Of a DNA stretch of 64,000 nt, positions 41,522 to 51,102 are shown piece by piece (the first letter of the stretch is position 1; every line of letters begins with the position of its first letter). Source of the stretch: an uncultured Collinsella sp. (GTDB taxonomy: Bacteria; Actinomycetota; Coriobacteriia; Coriobacteriales; Coriobacteriaceae); contig CATYSO010000003.1 in NCBI GenBank assembly GCA_958412345.1, forward strand, positions 88,353 to 152,352, given 5' to 3'. The notes under the pieces were generated by a model. That model was given only the letters and a program-made list of their open reading frames with translations. It did no database searches and was not told where the DNA came from. The translations under genes were made by a program, and so were the position numbers.

Positions 41522-42424
41522 ATGGATCGCAAAAAAGCAATCGCGCTCTCATTTTCCGTTCCCGTCGCATGGGGCTTTTCGTACCCCCTCATGAAGATCG
41601 GCATGGACAGCATGAACGCCACGAGCATCGTCGCGCTGCGCTGCATCATCCCCTTTGCGGCTTGCCTGCTGCTCTTCCACAAGCGCGCGTTCCGCATCAA
41701 CCGCGACCTTATGGTTCGCGCTGCTATCATCGGTGCCATCATGGCAACCGAGCTCACCTGCATGTGCCTGGGCTCCAGCCTCACCTCTGCCTCCACTGCC
41801 GGCTTTTTGCAGAGCCTGACGGTCGTGATCGTGCCGTTTGCCAACGCCGCCCTGCTGCGCCGTGCCCCCGAGCGCAAGGTACTCATCGGCACCGCCATCG
41901 TCACCTGCGGCATGCTGCTGCTCTCGGGCGCCGACTTTACCAGCCTGAATCCCGGCGCGCTCATCATGCTGCTCTCCGCCTTTGTCTACGCCGGACACAT
42001 CATTGTGGCGAAGCGCTTTGTCGAAGAAGTCGATCCGCTGTCCCTGGGCGTTTGGCAGCTGGGCTTTGGCGGCCTGTTCTCGGGCATTGCCGCATGCGTC
42101 TTTGGCGGCTTCACGCTTCCCAGGACGCCCAGCGAGATCGTGGTCGTCGTTGCGCTCGCACTCATCTGCTCTGCTTACGGCTTTATCACCCAAACGCTCG
42201 TGCAGCCCCACGTGCCTGCCGAGACCACCGGCTTCGCTTTCTCGCTCGAGCCGGTCTGCTCCGCTGTCTTCTCGTTCTTCCTGGTCGGCGAGGTCCTGAG
42301 CCCCATCGCCTTCTTTGGCGCCGCCCTCATCCTAACCGGCGTCATGGTAGCAACCGTCGAACTTCCGCGCCTTCGCGCACATGGACAGGCTCGCATGGCA
42401 GGAGCGCCCGAGCACGTCTCGTAG
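41522..42424 (+). CDS. EamA/DMT-family exporter 2
   Basis: A 300-residue membrane protein with two EamA repeats and about ten spans. The opening ALSFSVPVAWGFSYPLMKIGMD and the later SLEPVCSAVFSFFLVGE are typical of the family; EP near residue 240 is the conserved exporter motif. Substrate unknown. AAAAGGAG lies 5 bases before the ATG. Divergent from a LysR regulator, the same module as at 3639-5526. It ends 88 bases before ung. Confidence 0.92.
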   Translation: MDRKKAIALSFSVPVAWGFSYPLMKIGMDSMNATSIVALRCIIPFAACLLLFHKRAFRINRDLMVRAAIIGAIMATELTCMCLGSSLTSASTAGFLQSLTVVIVPFANAALLRRAPERKVLIGTAIVTCGMLLLSGADFTSLNPGALIMLLSAFVYAGHIIVAKRFVEEVDPLSLGVWQLGFGGLFSGIAACVFGGFTLPRTPSEIVVVVALALICSAYGFITQTLVQPHVPAETTGFAFSLEPVCSAVFSFFLVGEVLSPIAFFGAALILTGVMVATVELPRLRAHGQARMAGAPEHVS

Positions 42425-42512
42425 ACACTACTCCTCATACGGCCGCGGCATAAAGGCAACCGGTGCGCCTTTACAATAGATGTCAACAGAGCATCTGCCA
42501 TAAAGGAGCCCC

Positions 42513-43238
42513 ATGGACACCGCAACCCGCGACCGCAACATAGCAACTTGGTTGAGCGATGCGCCGCGGCCGGTACGTGAAACTACGAACCAGCTGCTCG
42601 AGCGCATCGCCCTTTTGCGTGCCAAGCAAACCATCTACCCGGCACAAGACGACATCCTCAATGCCCTCGCCTACACGCCGGCCGACCAGGTCAAAGTTGT
42701 CATCTTGGGTCAAGACCCTTATCACGGACCCAACCAGGCCATGGGGTTGTCGTTCTCGGTCCCCGCGACGCAAACCAAGTTGCCGCCGAGTCTGCGCAAC
42801 ATCTATAAGGAACTCAAAGCCGATCTGGGCTGCCCCATTCCCGCCACGGGAGACCTAACCCCCTGGGCACAACAGGGCGTCCTGCTCCTCAACACTACGC
42901 TCACCGTGCGCGAGCATGCCGCGAACTCGCACGCCAAACTGGGCTGGAGCACGCTCACCGACTACATTATCGAACGCTGCTGTCAGCTGCCCCAACCGGT
43001 CGTCTTTTTGGCATGGGGCCGCTTTGCCCAGCAGATGGTCGATGGTAAGCTCGCCGCGACCGGCGCGGGCAAGGCGACCGGCAAGTTCTGCCTGGCATCC
43101 ACGCACCCCTCGCCGCTTTCGGCCAACCGTGCCACGGCAGAACTCCCCGCTTTTATGGGGTCGCGTCCCTTCTCGGCAGCCAATCGGCTACTCGAACAGC
43201 GCGGCTCGACCCCCGTCAACTGGACTTGCCTCGGCTAA
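42513..43238 (+). CDS. ung: Uracil-DNA glycosylase
   Basis: A 241-residue family 1 uracil-DNA glycosylase, which removes uracil from DNA to start base-excision repair. The water-activating motif GQDPYHGP is at 66-73, and the minor-groove loop HPSPLS near 193. Length matches the family (about 225-230). AAAGGAG precedes the ATG. It is a single gene between an exporter and an SDR gene and is closed by a strong terminator. Confidence 0.97.
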   Translation: MDTATRDRNIATWLSDAPRPVRETTNQLLERIALLRAKQTIYPAQDDILNALAYTPADQVKVVILGQDPYHGPNQAMGLSFSVPATQTKLPPSLRNIYKELKADLGCPIPATGDLTPWAQQGVLLLNTTLTVREHAANSHAKLGWSTLTDYIIERCCQLPQPVVFLAWGRFAQQMVDGKLAATGAGKATGKFCLASTHPSPLSANRATAELPAFMGSRPFSAANRLLEQRGSTPVNWTCLG

Positions 43239-43253
43239 AAATCGATACATCAA

Positions 43254-43287
43254 AAACGCGCCCGACAGCTTTCCATCGGGCGCGTTT
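43254..43287. terminator. Bidirectional terminator between ung and the SDR gene
   Basis: Perfect 11-bp stem AAACGCGCCCG (43254-43264) with 43277-43287, flanked by A and T runs, between convergent genes. Confidence 0.9.
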
Positions 43288-43288
43288 C

Positions 43289-43969
43289 CTATTCGGGCCA
43301 AATAAATTGTGTGCGGCCGGCCTCGCCGCCATCGATCAGCAGGCTCTGCCCGGTCATAAACCGGTTGGTCACGCCCACAAAGTAGATCCACTCGGCGATC
43401 TCTTGGGCGGTGGCCCAGCGTTTAAGCGGCGTGAGCTCCATAATCTGGTTCCACAGGTGCTCGTCTTCCATCACGCAACGGTTGAGCGGCGTGATAACGC
43501 CGCCCGGGTCCACACTGTTGGCGATGGCCTGCGGCGCCAGGCGGTTTGCAAGGTTCTTGGTGTAGGCGATAACACCGCCCTTGCTGGCAGCATAGGCGGG
43601 AAACTCCGATCCCGTATGTCCACTCGCCGACCCCACATTGACCACGGATTTGATAGCCGGCGTCGGCTTGGCGGCAAGCCCCTCCCCCACAAAGGCGTAG
43701 CGCTCGGTCACGTTGATGGTGCCACACAGGTTGGCGGCGATATCGTCGGCCGAATCCTGCGTACCGGCAACGTTCACGATCACCTGGGGTTCAAGGTCGC
43801 TTGGAAACGAGTCCGGCTCGCGGACATCAACGATCAGATGGCGGTAGCGCTCGTGTTCGATCGCCGGCGACAGCAGATCAAAGCCCACGACCTCGTGGCC
43901 CTCATCCAAAAAGCGCTGCACGCACGCGGCTCCGATACCGCCCGAAGCGCCCGTGATCAAAACCCGCAT
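43289..43969 (-). CDS. Short-chain dehydrogenase/reductase
   Basis: A 226-residue classical SDR. The NAD(P) loop is TGASGGIG (6-13), NVAG supplies the structural Asn region (about 67-70), Ser in VGSASGHTG and YAASK (Tyr-xxx-Lys, near 125-129) complete the active site. Asp35 after the second strand (GFDLL) favours NAD. Substrate not predictable. It begins 9 bases after the VUT transporter gene on the same strand, suggesting an operon. An unusually short N-terminal region gives a length slightly under the usual 245-255. Confidence 0.9.
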   Translation of the reverse strand: MRVLITGASGGIGAACVQRFLDEGHEVVGFDLLSPAIEHERYRHLIVDVREPDSFPSDLEPQVIVNVAGTQDSADDIAANLCGTINVTERYAFVGEGLAAKPTPAIKSVVNVGSASGHTGSEFPAYAASKGGVIAYTKNLANRLAPQAIANSVDPGGVITPLNRCVMEDEHLWNQIMELTPLKRWATAQEIAEWIYFVGVTNRFMTGQSLLIDGGEAGRTQFIWPE

Positions 43970-43978
43970 ACTTGCTCC

Positions 43979-44701
43979 TTAGGCGGTTGCGTGGCGCTCG
44001 AGGTACTCGGAACCCACATTCTCGCGCTCCCAGCCGCGCACGACCTTGTAGCCCACGGGGCTCAGGAAGACCTCGCACAGCAGCTCGGCAACAGCGCCGG
44101 TCAGCGAGCACATGAGGACCTGCACCCAGGTCCAACCAAAGAACGTGTGGCTCACCACGATGGCGAAGACCAGGTTGTCGATAAACTGGCCAACACCCGT
44201 GGACACATAGGAACGGAAGGCAAAGCTCGCAAAGTTATTCTTCTTGAGCATACGGCCGAGCGACTGGTTGAGCGTGGAGTTAACCACGGCAGAAACGAGC
44301 ATTGCCAGCGAAGAGCCCAGCACCACGTACCAGGTGCCGCCGATGGTGGCGTTAAGGGCGGTGTTGACCTCGATCATGCCCGTGTCGTAGTAGGCGCCCC
44401 ACATGCCGGGCGTGAGCGAACATGCCCAAAAGCACAGGCTCACGGCCAGGTTGACCAGTAGCGCGAGGATGGAGATTTTGATGGATGCCTTGGCGCCAAA
44501 GCGCTTGCAGATCATGTCCTGGCACAAAAACGAGACCCAGCTCACCACAAAGCCGCAATCGAGTGCCAGATACGGCAGGCTGATGAGCTCTTTGTTGGCC
44601 AGCAGGTTCATCATGATGACACTCACGAAAAACAGCGAAACCGTTGCCGCGGGAATGCTCCGCAACAGGACCTTGTAGTCCTCCATGACCTTCTTGATCA
44701 T
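43979..44701 (-). CDS. VUT/YhhQ-family transporter, possible queuosine-precursor uptake
   Basis: A 240-residue membrane protein of the vitamin-uptake/YhhQ (DUF165) family with about six spans. FGWTWVQVLMC and the CGFVVSWVSFLCQDMICKRFG region (about 49-70) match the family; E. coli YhhQ imports the queuosine precursors preQ0 and preQ1. A promoter at 44787-44815 and a leader with a GAGCAG/CTGCTC hairpin precede it; I could not fit that leader to a preQ1 riboswitch. AAAGGAG precedes the ATG. It is followed by an SDR gene. Confidence 0.85.
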   Translation of the reverse strand: MIKKVMEDYKVLLRSIPAATVSLFFVSVIMMNLLANKELISLPYLALDCGFVVSWVSFLCQDMICKRFGAKASIKISILALLVNLAVSLCFWACSLTPGMWGAYYDTGMIEVNTALNATIGGTWYVVLGSSLAMLVSAVVNSTLNQSLGRMLKKNNFASFAFRSYVSTGVGQFIDNLVFAIVVSHTFFGWTWVQVLMCSLTGAVAELLCEVFLSPVGYKVVRGWERENVGSEYLERHATA

Positions 44702-44786
44702 TATGTACTCCTTTGGTTTTAGGTTTAACGAGCAGGATATCGGACCCGAACTGCTCGGACGCCCCGGTCTTGAGACGACGGTGGGT

Positions 44787-44815
44787 ATGATAGCCGCTCA
44801 CACGGCATCAGGCAA
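44787..44815 (-). promoter_or_regulatory. Promoter of the VUT transporter operon
   Basis: On the minus strand TTGCCT (44810-44815), a 17-base spacer and TATCAT (44787-44792) form a good sigma-70-type promoter about 85 bases before the start. Confidence 0.65.
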
Positions 44816-44857
44816 GTAAATGGCGCGGCAGCCCCGCAGGGTCACCGCGCCGATGCG

Positions 44858-46471
<1,614 letters not shown>

Positions 46472-46627
46472 GCGGATCCTTTCTTGCGTTCTATATGCAT
46501 TACGTCGATGTAACTGCCCTATTGTAGCCGTGAAACCTCGCCATAGGGCACCTATCAGGACAAATTCATCAGTTGGGGTCTGGGTAGCCGGCTTAATCCG
46601 AATTTGTCTCTTGCGTAACTGTGCATA

Positions 46628-46661
46628 GTGTATATATACTGTGCTTACCGGTTATATACAC
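46628..46661. promoter_or_regulatory. GntR operator/promoter
   Basis: GTGTATATA (46628-46636) and TATATACAC (46653-46661) form an inverted repeat across 16 bases, just upstream of the GntR-type regulator. This size and AT-rich core fit a YtrA-type autoregulatory operator. Confidence 0.6.
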
Positions 46662-46688
46662 GTGTAGCCCAACAGCTAAGGAGCCGCT

Positions 46689-47069
46689 GTGGACATTATC
46701 CTATCCAATTCGAGCGACAAGCCCATCTACGAGCAAATAGCCTCGCAAGTCAAAGCCCAGATCCTTTCGGGCGCACTCGCTGCGGGAGCCAAACTCCCCA
46801 GCATCCGTGCACTCGCGAGCGATCTTGGCGTGAGTGTCATCACCACCAAGCGCGCTTACGCCGACCTGGAGCAACTCGGCTTTATCTGCACCGTGCAGGG
46901 CAAGGGCTGTTTTGTCGCCGAGGGCAACCAGGAGCTCTTGCGCGAAAACCAGCTCTGCCATATCGAAGAGCTACTTGCGAAAGCGGCGAGCCAAGCCGAA
47001 GCTCTGGGCGTCACGCGCGGCAAACTACACGAGATGCTCGACCTTGTAGCCCCCGAAACCATGCAGTAA
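46689..47069 (+). CDS. GntR-family regulator, YtrA type
   Basis: A 126-residue regulator with a GntR winged helix in residues 10-75 (PIYEQIASQVKAQILSGALAAGAKLPS, DLGVSVITTKRAYADLE) and a short helical dimerisation tail, the YtrA form without an effector domain. The start is GTG 46689 behind AAGGAG. It heads an operon with an ABC ATPase and a permease 23 bases downstream, the YtrA-type layout in which the regulator represses the transporter until cell-wall antibiotic stress. Confidence 0.92.
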   Translation: MDIILSNSSDKPIYEQIASQVKAQILSGALAAGAKLPSIRALASDLGVSVITTKRAYADLEQLGFICTVQGKGCFVAEGNQELLRENQLCHIEELLAKAASQAEALGVTRGKLHEMLDLVAPETMQ

Positions 47070-47092
47070 CCATCTGCAAGAAAGGCTATGCC

Positions 47093-47974
47093 ATGCAAAC
47101 CTTGCTAGAACTCAAAGGTGTATCGCGCCGCGTGAGCGACCGCTTTTCGCTACGCGATGTCACGCTTGCCGTAGAGCCCGGCCAGATCGTCGGCTTTGTG
47201 GGCGCAAACGGCGCCGGCAAAACAACGACCATTCGCGCCGCGCTCGGGCTTATAAAGCTCGATGCCGGCGAGGTGCACCTGTTTGGACAGCGCTATGGCG
47301 CCGACGCGCCCGACGAGACTCAGCGCCACCTGCGCTCCCGCATCGGCCTCGTCCTGGACACGTGTCCCTTCCCCTCCACGCTCAAGGTGGGCCAGGTCGA
47401 GAGGCTCGTAGGCCCGGCATATCCCACGTGGAGCTGCGAAACGTTCGCCGGATTCATCGACCGATTTGGCCTCGATCCCAAGACGAAGGTCAAGGACCTC
47501 TCCCGCGGCATGGGCATGAAGCTGCAGCTCGCCTGCGCGCTCAGCCACAATGCCAAGCTGCTCGTTTTGGACGAAGCCACCGCGGGCCTCGATCCCATGG
47601 CGCGCGAGGAACTGCTCGACGAGTTGCTTGCCTTTGTCGCCGACGGCCAGCGCAGCGTGCTGCTCTCGAGCCACATTACATCCGACCTCGATCGCACTGC
47701 CGACCGCGTCATCTGCATCGATAACGGCTCGATTGTGTTTGACCTGCCGCGCGAGGACATTACCGACCGCGCCGGCATCGCTCACTGCACTCAGGCACAG
47801 ACCGCCGAGCTCATGGCTTGCGTCGAAGGCGCCCGTGCCGCCCACCACGCCTATAGCGTGGACGTGCTCGTGCCCAACCGTCGCGATGTGCTCGAGGCCT
47901 TCCCCGAGATTCCCTGCGACCGGGCAACCATTGATGACTATCTTCGCCTCATGCTGAAAGGGGCTTCGAAATGA
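47093..47974 (+). CDS. ABC transporter ATPase (YtrB/NatA type)
   Basis: A 293-residue ABC ATPase: Walker A GANGAGKTT (about 38-46), signature LSRGMGMKLQLA (about 137-148), Walker B LLVLDEATAGLD (about 157-168) and switch His in SSHI. A C-terminal 80-residue domain follows. The ATG at 47093 follows AGAAAGG. It overlaps the permease gene by 4 bases (ATGA), so the two are coupled. It pairs with the permease as an exporter under the GntR regulator. Confidence 0.95.
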   Translation: MQTLLELKGVSRRVSDRFSLRDVTLAVEPGQIVGFVGANGAGKTTTIRAALGLIKLDAGEVHLFGQRYGADAPDETQRHLRSRIGLVLDTCPFPSTLKVGQVERLVGPAYPTWSCETFAGFIDRFGLDPKTKVKDLSRGMGMKLQLACALSHNAKLLVLDEATAGLDPMAREELLDELLAFVADGQRSVLLSSHITSDLDRTADRVICIDNGSIVFDLPREDITDRAGIAHCTQAQTAELMACVEGARAAHHAYSVDVLVPNRRDVLEAFPEIPCDRATIDDYLRLMLKGASK

Positions 47975-48669
47975 AACGCGCCTTTATGTCTGAGCTCGCC
48001 ATCGTCCGCACGCTTGTCCCGAGCATCGCGGGCGTCGGCCTGTTCATCTTCGTCGTACTGACCCTCGCCAACGCATCGAATGGCGATTCCGGTATGAGCG
48101 CCGGCGCCTGCGCGGTCAGTGCCATGTCGCCCATCGTGGTCATGAACTCGCTGGCCGGCTACGACAATCAAAACGGATGGGAGCGCTATCGGGCAACGCT
48201 GCCCATCTCGCGCATAGACATCATCTGTGCACGCTACCTGAGCATCATTGTCTTCTCGGCCGTCATGGCATGCGCGGCTACGCTTCTGAACATCCTCGCC
48301 CTTCCGCTCTTTGACCACATGGGCATCCCTTCGACAGGCCAGACGGTCTTTGAAATCGCGATCGCTTCGGCGGCATCGATGCTCATCTCCCTCATGATGG
48401 TGTTTTTGGCGCAGCCGATATTCTTCCGATTTGGGCACATGGAGGCGTTGCGTCTTTCCGTCGGCCTGTTTGCCCTGCTTGGCTGCGGCACCATGGCAAT
48501 GCTGAGCTCCTCCAACCCCATCAGCAACTGGCTCATGTCATTCGCCGGGGCAAACCCCGACCCCGCCGTTATCGGATGTCTGTGCGCCGGCATAGCCGTC
48601 CTTGCGTTCGTGCTATTCATGATCAGCTACACCGTCAGCACCAAGGTCTATCAAGCACGCGACTTGTAA
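47971..48669 (+). CDS. ABC-2-type permease
   Basis: A 232-residue membrane protein with six predicted spans, the ABC-2_membrane type found with YtrB-like ATPases. Tryptophan-rich motifs such as NGWERYRATLPISRIDIICARYL (cytoplasmic loop after span 2) are typical of the family, where LP and R mark the ATPase-coupling helix. It probably moves a small hydrophobic or peptide substrate; none can be named. It overlaps the ATPase gene. A three-stem RNA element starts 17 bases after its stop. Confidence 0.9.
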   Translation: MKRAFMSELAIVRTLVPSIAGVGLFIFVVLTLANASNGDSGMSAGACAVSAMSPIVVMNSLAGYDNQNGWERYRATLPISRIDIICARYLSIIVFSAVMACAATLLNILALPLFDHMGIPSTGQTVFEIAIASAASMLISLMMVFLAQPIFFRFGHMEALRLSVGLFALLGCGTMAMLSSSNPISNWLMSFAGANPDPAVIGCLCAGIAVLAFVLFMISYTVSTKVYQARDL

Positions 48670-48686
48670 TCGACAGCTGAAGGATT

Positions 48687-48764
48687 TAAGCGGCACCCGC
48701 CTCATTTACTTGATGAGACGAAGTAGCAACAACATCGCTACCACCCTTCACGGTATGCCGCTTA
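48687..48764 (+). ncRNA. Candidate three-way-junction RNA or terminator
   Basis: TAAGCGGCA (48687-48695) pairs perfectly with TGCCGCTTA (48756-48764), enclosing two short hairpins: CTCAT/ATGAG (48701-48705, 48713-48717) and GTAGC/GCTAC (48723-48727, 48737-48741). It begins 17 bases after the ABC permease stop; there is no T-run, so it is not a standard terminator. Confidence 0.4.
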
Positions 48765-48796
48765 GCTCTTGGCAACCAAAGAAAGACCGGCAGCAT

Positions 48797-48984
48797 ATCG
48801 AAGGTGAATGGTTTTCCTGGGAAGTGAACGAGCAAAATCAGCACCCCGTATCATCGACATTTTCAAGTGTTTAATTCCTGCGGTTCTTCTCTAAAAATCC
48901 TGCGGTTTTATTCGCAAAAAGTCTGCATGTTCCAGGGGTCCAGATTTACTCGTTCACTTCTCGGGAAAACCATTCACCTTCGAT
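48797..48984. mobile_element. MITE-like inverted-repeat element
   Basis: Arms of about 40 bases: 48797-48838 and 48944-48984. The outer 21 bp are a perfect inverted repeat (ATCGAAGGTGAATGGTTTTCC), then two mismatches, then 12 more matching bases. The centre is low in GC and contains two TCCTGCGGTT units. No transposase gene and no clear target duplication are seen. The arms also encode the same peptide ending in opposite directions (IEGEWFS...EVNE). Confidence 0.6.
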
Positions 48985-49120
48985 TCGAACCTTAACCAAA
49001 TGGCATCTCGAAATATGATCCCTGTCTCGCCACGGCGATATCAAAGCTTCGTGGCGGAACGGTATCATCGGACGTGCGCCGTAGATTTGGCGCAGTCGTT
49101 CTTGGGGAGGCATTTCACCC

Positions 49121-49996
49121 ATGTCGTGGGTCGCTGCAGCGTTTGCATCGGTATTCTTTGCCGGCATCACATCTATCCTGGCCAAATGCGGCATCAAACA
49201 CACCGATTCCGATATCGCCACCGCCATCCGCACCTGCGTGGTGCTCGTATTTGCCTGGGTAATGGCGTGCATTTCTGGATCCATCGGGACCATTGGCAGC
49301 ATCGCGGCCAAGTCTTGGCTGTTCCTCGTCCTCTCGGGACTTGCCACCGGCGCTTCATGGATCTGCTACTTTAAGGCGCTCAGCATTGGAGACGTCAATA
49401 AAGTTGTACCGGTCGACAAGATGAGCACCGTGCTCGCCACGCTCTTCGCTATCGCGCTCTTTGGCGAGACAAGCAGTCTGGCCGTAAAGCTTGTCGGGAC
49501 GGCCGTAATCACCCTCGGCACGTTTTTGATGATCGAGAAGAAGCAATCCACTGGCGTGGGTCAGAAGCAAGATCGGACTTGGCTCGTCTACGCCGTCGGC
49601 GCGGCCGTGTTCGCGGCACTCACATCCATCCTTGCCAAGGTTGGCATCGAAGGAGTCGAATCCAATCTGGCCACGGCGATCCGCACCTGCATGGTGCTAG
49701 CCATGGCATGGGCAATCGTTGCCGCCAAGGGAAAACTGGGGCAGGTCGCGCGCGTTGACCGGTGCGAGCTTGCCTTTCTCGCAGCATCGGGCATTGCGAC
49801 TGGCGCATCGTGGCTGCTGTACTACTACGCCATCGCCGCAGGCCAAGTGAGTGTAGTGGTGCAGATCGACAAGCTATCGATTGTCGTATCGGTGCTGTTC
49901 GCACGCCTTGCCTTCAACGAAAAGCTGTCGCGCCGAAGCGCGGCCGGCCTTTTTCTCATCGTTCTGGGCACTGCCGCACTCGCAATTTGGAAGTAA
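49121..49996 (+). CDS. EamA-family transporter 3 with strong internal duplication
   Basis: A 291-residue membrane protein whose two halves are unusually alike: ATAIRTCVVLVFAW and ATAIRTCMVLAMAW, SGLATGASWICYF and SGIATGASWLLYY, VDKMSTV and IDKLSIV. Each half has five spans. It belongs to the EamA family (the YdcZ/small-multidrug-like branch with two equal repeats). The substrate is unknown. The ribosome site GGGGAGG lies 10 bases upstream of ATG 49121. It follows the MITE-like element. Confidence 0.88.
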   Translation: MSWVAAAFASVFFAGITSILAKCGIKHTDSDIATAIRTCVVLVFAWVMACISGSIGTIGSIAAKSWLFLVLSGLATGASWICYFKALSIGDVNKVVPVDKMSTVLATLFAIALFGETSSLAVKLVGTAVITLGTFLMIEKKQSTGVGQKQDRTWLVYAVGAAVFAALTSILAKVGIEGVESNLATAIRTCMVLAMAWAIVAAKGKLGQVARVDRCELAFLAASGIATGASWLLYYYAIAAGQVSVVVQIDKLSIVVSVLFARLAFNEKLSRRSAAGLFLIVLGTAALAIWK

Positions 49997-49999
49997 GGC

Positions 50000-50281
50000 G
50001 CAGTGAACGCGAGCCTCGGCGTACCCGTGGACACAATCGGTCGCCAGCAAATACAAATATATGACAAATGACATATCCCCGGCCCGTGTACAACGTCTTA
50101 CAATAGAGGCGTCACGGGCCTTGGCCCAATCTCGATCATCCAAGGGGATGTCTTTTTGGTCATTGTTCTTTAGGGAACGGTCAATCGCATAGAACCACGA
50201 AAACGGCCGTCCAACGGCCGTGGTTTGTTGCGCCGTTCCGCCTCCGTCATCTGCCACATATGCACCTGATAGGAAAGAACA
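50000..50281 (+). other. Long leader before the methyltransferase, with three hairpins
   Basis: A 282-base region without a gene. It has GGCCCGTG/CACGGGCC (50081-50088, 50113-50120), a short CATCC/GGATG stem with a T-run (50137-50157), a GTTC/GGAAC stem near 50165-50176 and an ACGGCCGT pair (50203-50221) flanked by AACCAC/GTGGTT. The layout looks like a regulated leader, but I recognise no riboswitch. Confidence 0.45.
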
Positions 50282-51019
50282 ATGAACTCTGCGAAATCTC
50301 AATCCTTCCCAAAAGCCACCAGCTTCGACGCGGCACTCGTACGCTCTAAGATTATGGGGCCGAACCCCCTCAAGCTCTGCGAAGAGCTCCTTTGCGGTGC
50401 GAATATCCCACGCGGCGCCCGCGTCTGCGACCTTGGATCGGGCACCGGCATTACCAGCGCCCTGCTTGCCCGCGAATACGGATTTGACACTTATGCTGTC
50501 GACCTGTGGAGCGATCCTGTCGAAAACCGCGCGTTCTTCGATTCACTCGGTATTCCCCGCAACACGATTCACCCTGTAAAGGCGGACGCCTCACAGGGAC
50601 TCCCGTTTGAGTACGACTTTTTTGATGCAGTCGTGAGCATCGACTCGTACAACTACTACGGCCGCGACCCGCACTATCTGAGCGAGCGCTTGCTCCCCTA
50701 TGTCAAGCGCGGAGGCATGCTTTATTTGAGTATCCCCGGCATGGTTCGCGACTGCCACGACAACCTGCCCACTTGCCTGCTCAAATCCTGGACACCCGAG
50801 CAGCTCGACTATATGCACGACATAGCCTGGTGGCGCGCCATGATCGAGCCGACCCCCGGCGTCGAGATTGTCTCGATGCAGCCTATGCTCTGCACGGACA
50901 AAGCATGGGAAGACTGGCTCGCCTGCGACAACGAGTACGCAGCAGGCGACCGCGCTGCCGTCGAAGCCGGCGCGCTCGAATACATCAACACCATCGCCAT
51001 TGTGCTGAGGAAGCTCTAA
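50282..51019 (+). CDS. Class I SAM-dependent methyltransferase
   Basis: A 245-residue methyltransferase. The SAM motif is VCDLGSGTGITSALL (about 48-62), followed by VDLWSDPVENRAFF and a motif near DAVVSIDSYNYYG; the C-terminal half is consistent with a small-molecule or glycine-N-type methyltransferase, and WW and HY aromatic residues line the likely substrate site. AGGAAAG precedes the ATG. Substrate unknown. The long leader hints at metabolite control. Confidence 0.85.
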   Translation: MNSAKSQSFPKATSFDAALVRSKIMGPNPLKLCEELLCGANIPRGARVCDLGSGTGITSALLAREYGFDTYAVDLWSDPVENRAFFDSLGIPRNTIHPVKADASQGLPFEYDFFDAVVSIDSYNYYGRDPHYLSERLLPYVKRGGMLYLSIPGMVRDCHDNLPTCLLKSWTPEQLDYMHDIAWWRAMIEPTPGVEIVSMQPMLCTDKAWEDWLACDNEYAAGDRAAVEAGALEYINTIAIVLRKL

Positions 51020-51024
51020 ACAAT

Positions 51025-51061
51025 AGCCGCGCGAGGCCGTAAACAAACGGCCTCGCGCGGC
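51025..51061. terminator. Bidirectional terminator between the methyltransferase and ClC genes
   Basis: Perfect 15-bp stem: 51026-51040 pairs with 51047-51061 around 6 bases, followed by TTCTTT on the plus strand. Confidence 0.92.
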
Positions 51062-51102
51062 TTCTTTAAAACAAGTTCTGAACAACCGTAAAGCGCAATA
51101 CG

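Larger units (their letters stand above)
48670..49120 (+). other. 451-base gap holding two structured elements
   Basis: No gene is seen. It contains a three-stem junction (48687-48764) and a 188-base inverted-repeat element (48797-48984), followed by 136 bases with the EamA promoter and leader. The composition is lower in GC than the flanks. Confidence 0.6.

Noticed and set aside
44702..44786. preQ1 riboswitch before the VUT/YhhQ transporter
   Set aside because: The leader has a hairpin and A-rich patch but I could not fit any preQ1 class; left as an unassigned leader.
48711..48724. TTGATGAGACGAAG, similar to the hammerhead ribozyme core
   Set aside because: The three helices and the cleavage-site context of a hammerhead cannot be formed here; the bases are part of another stem.
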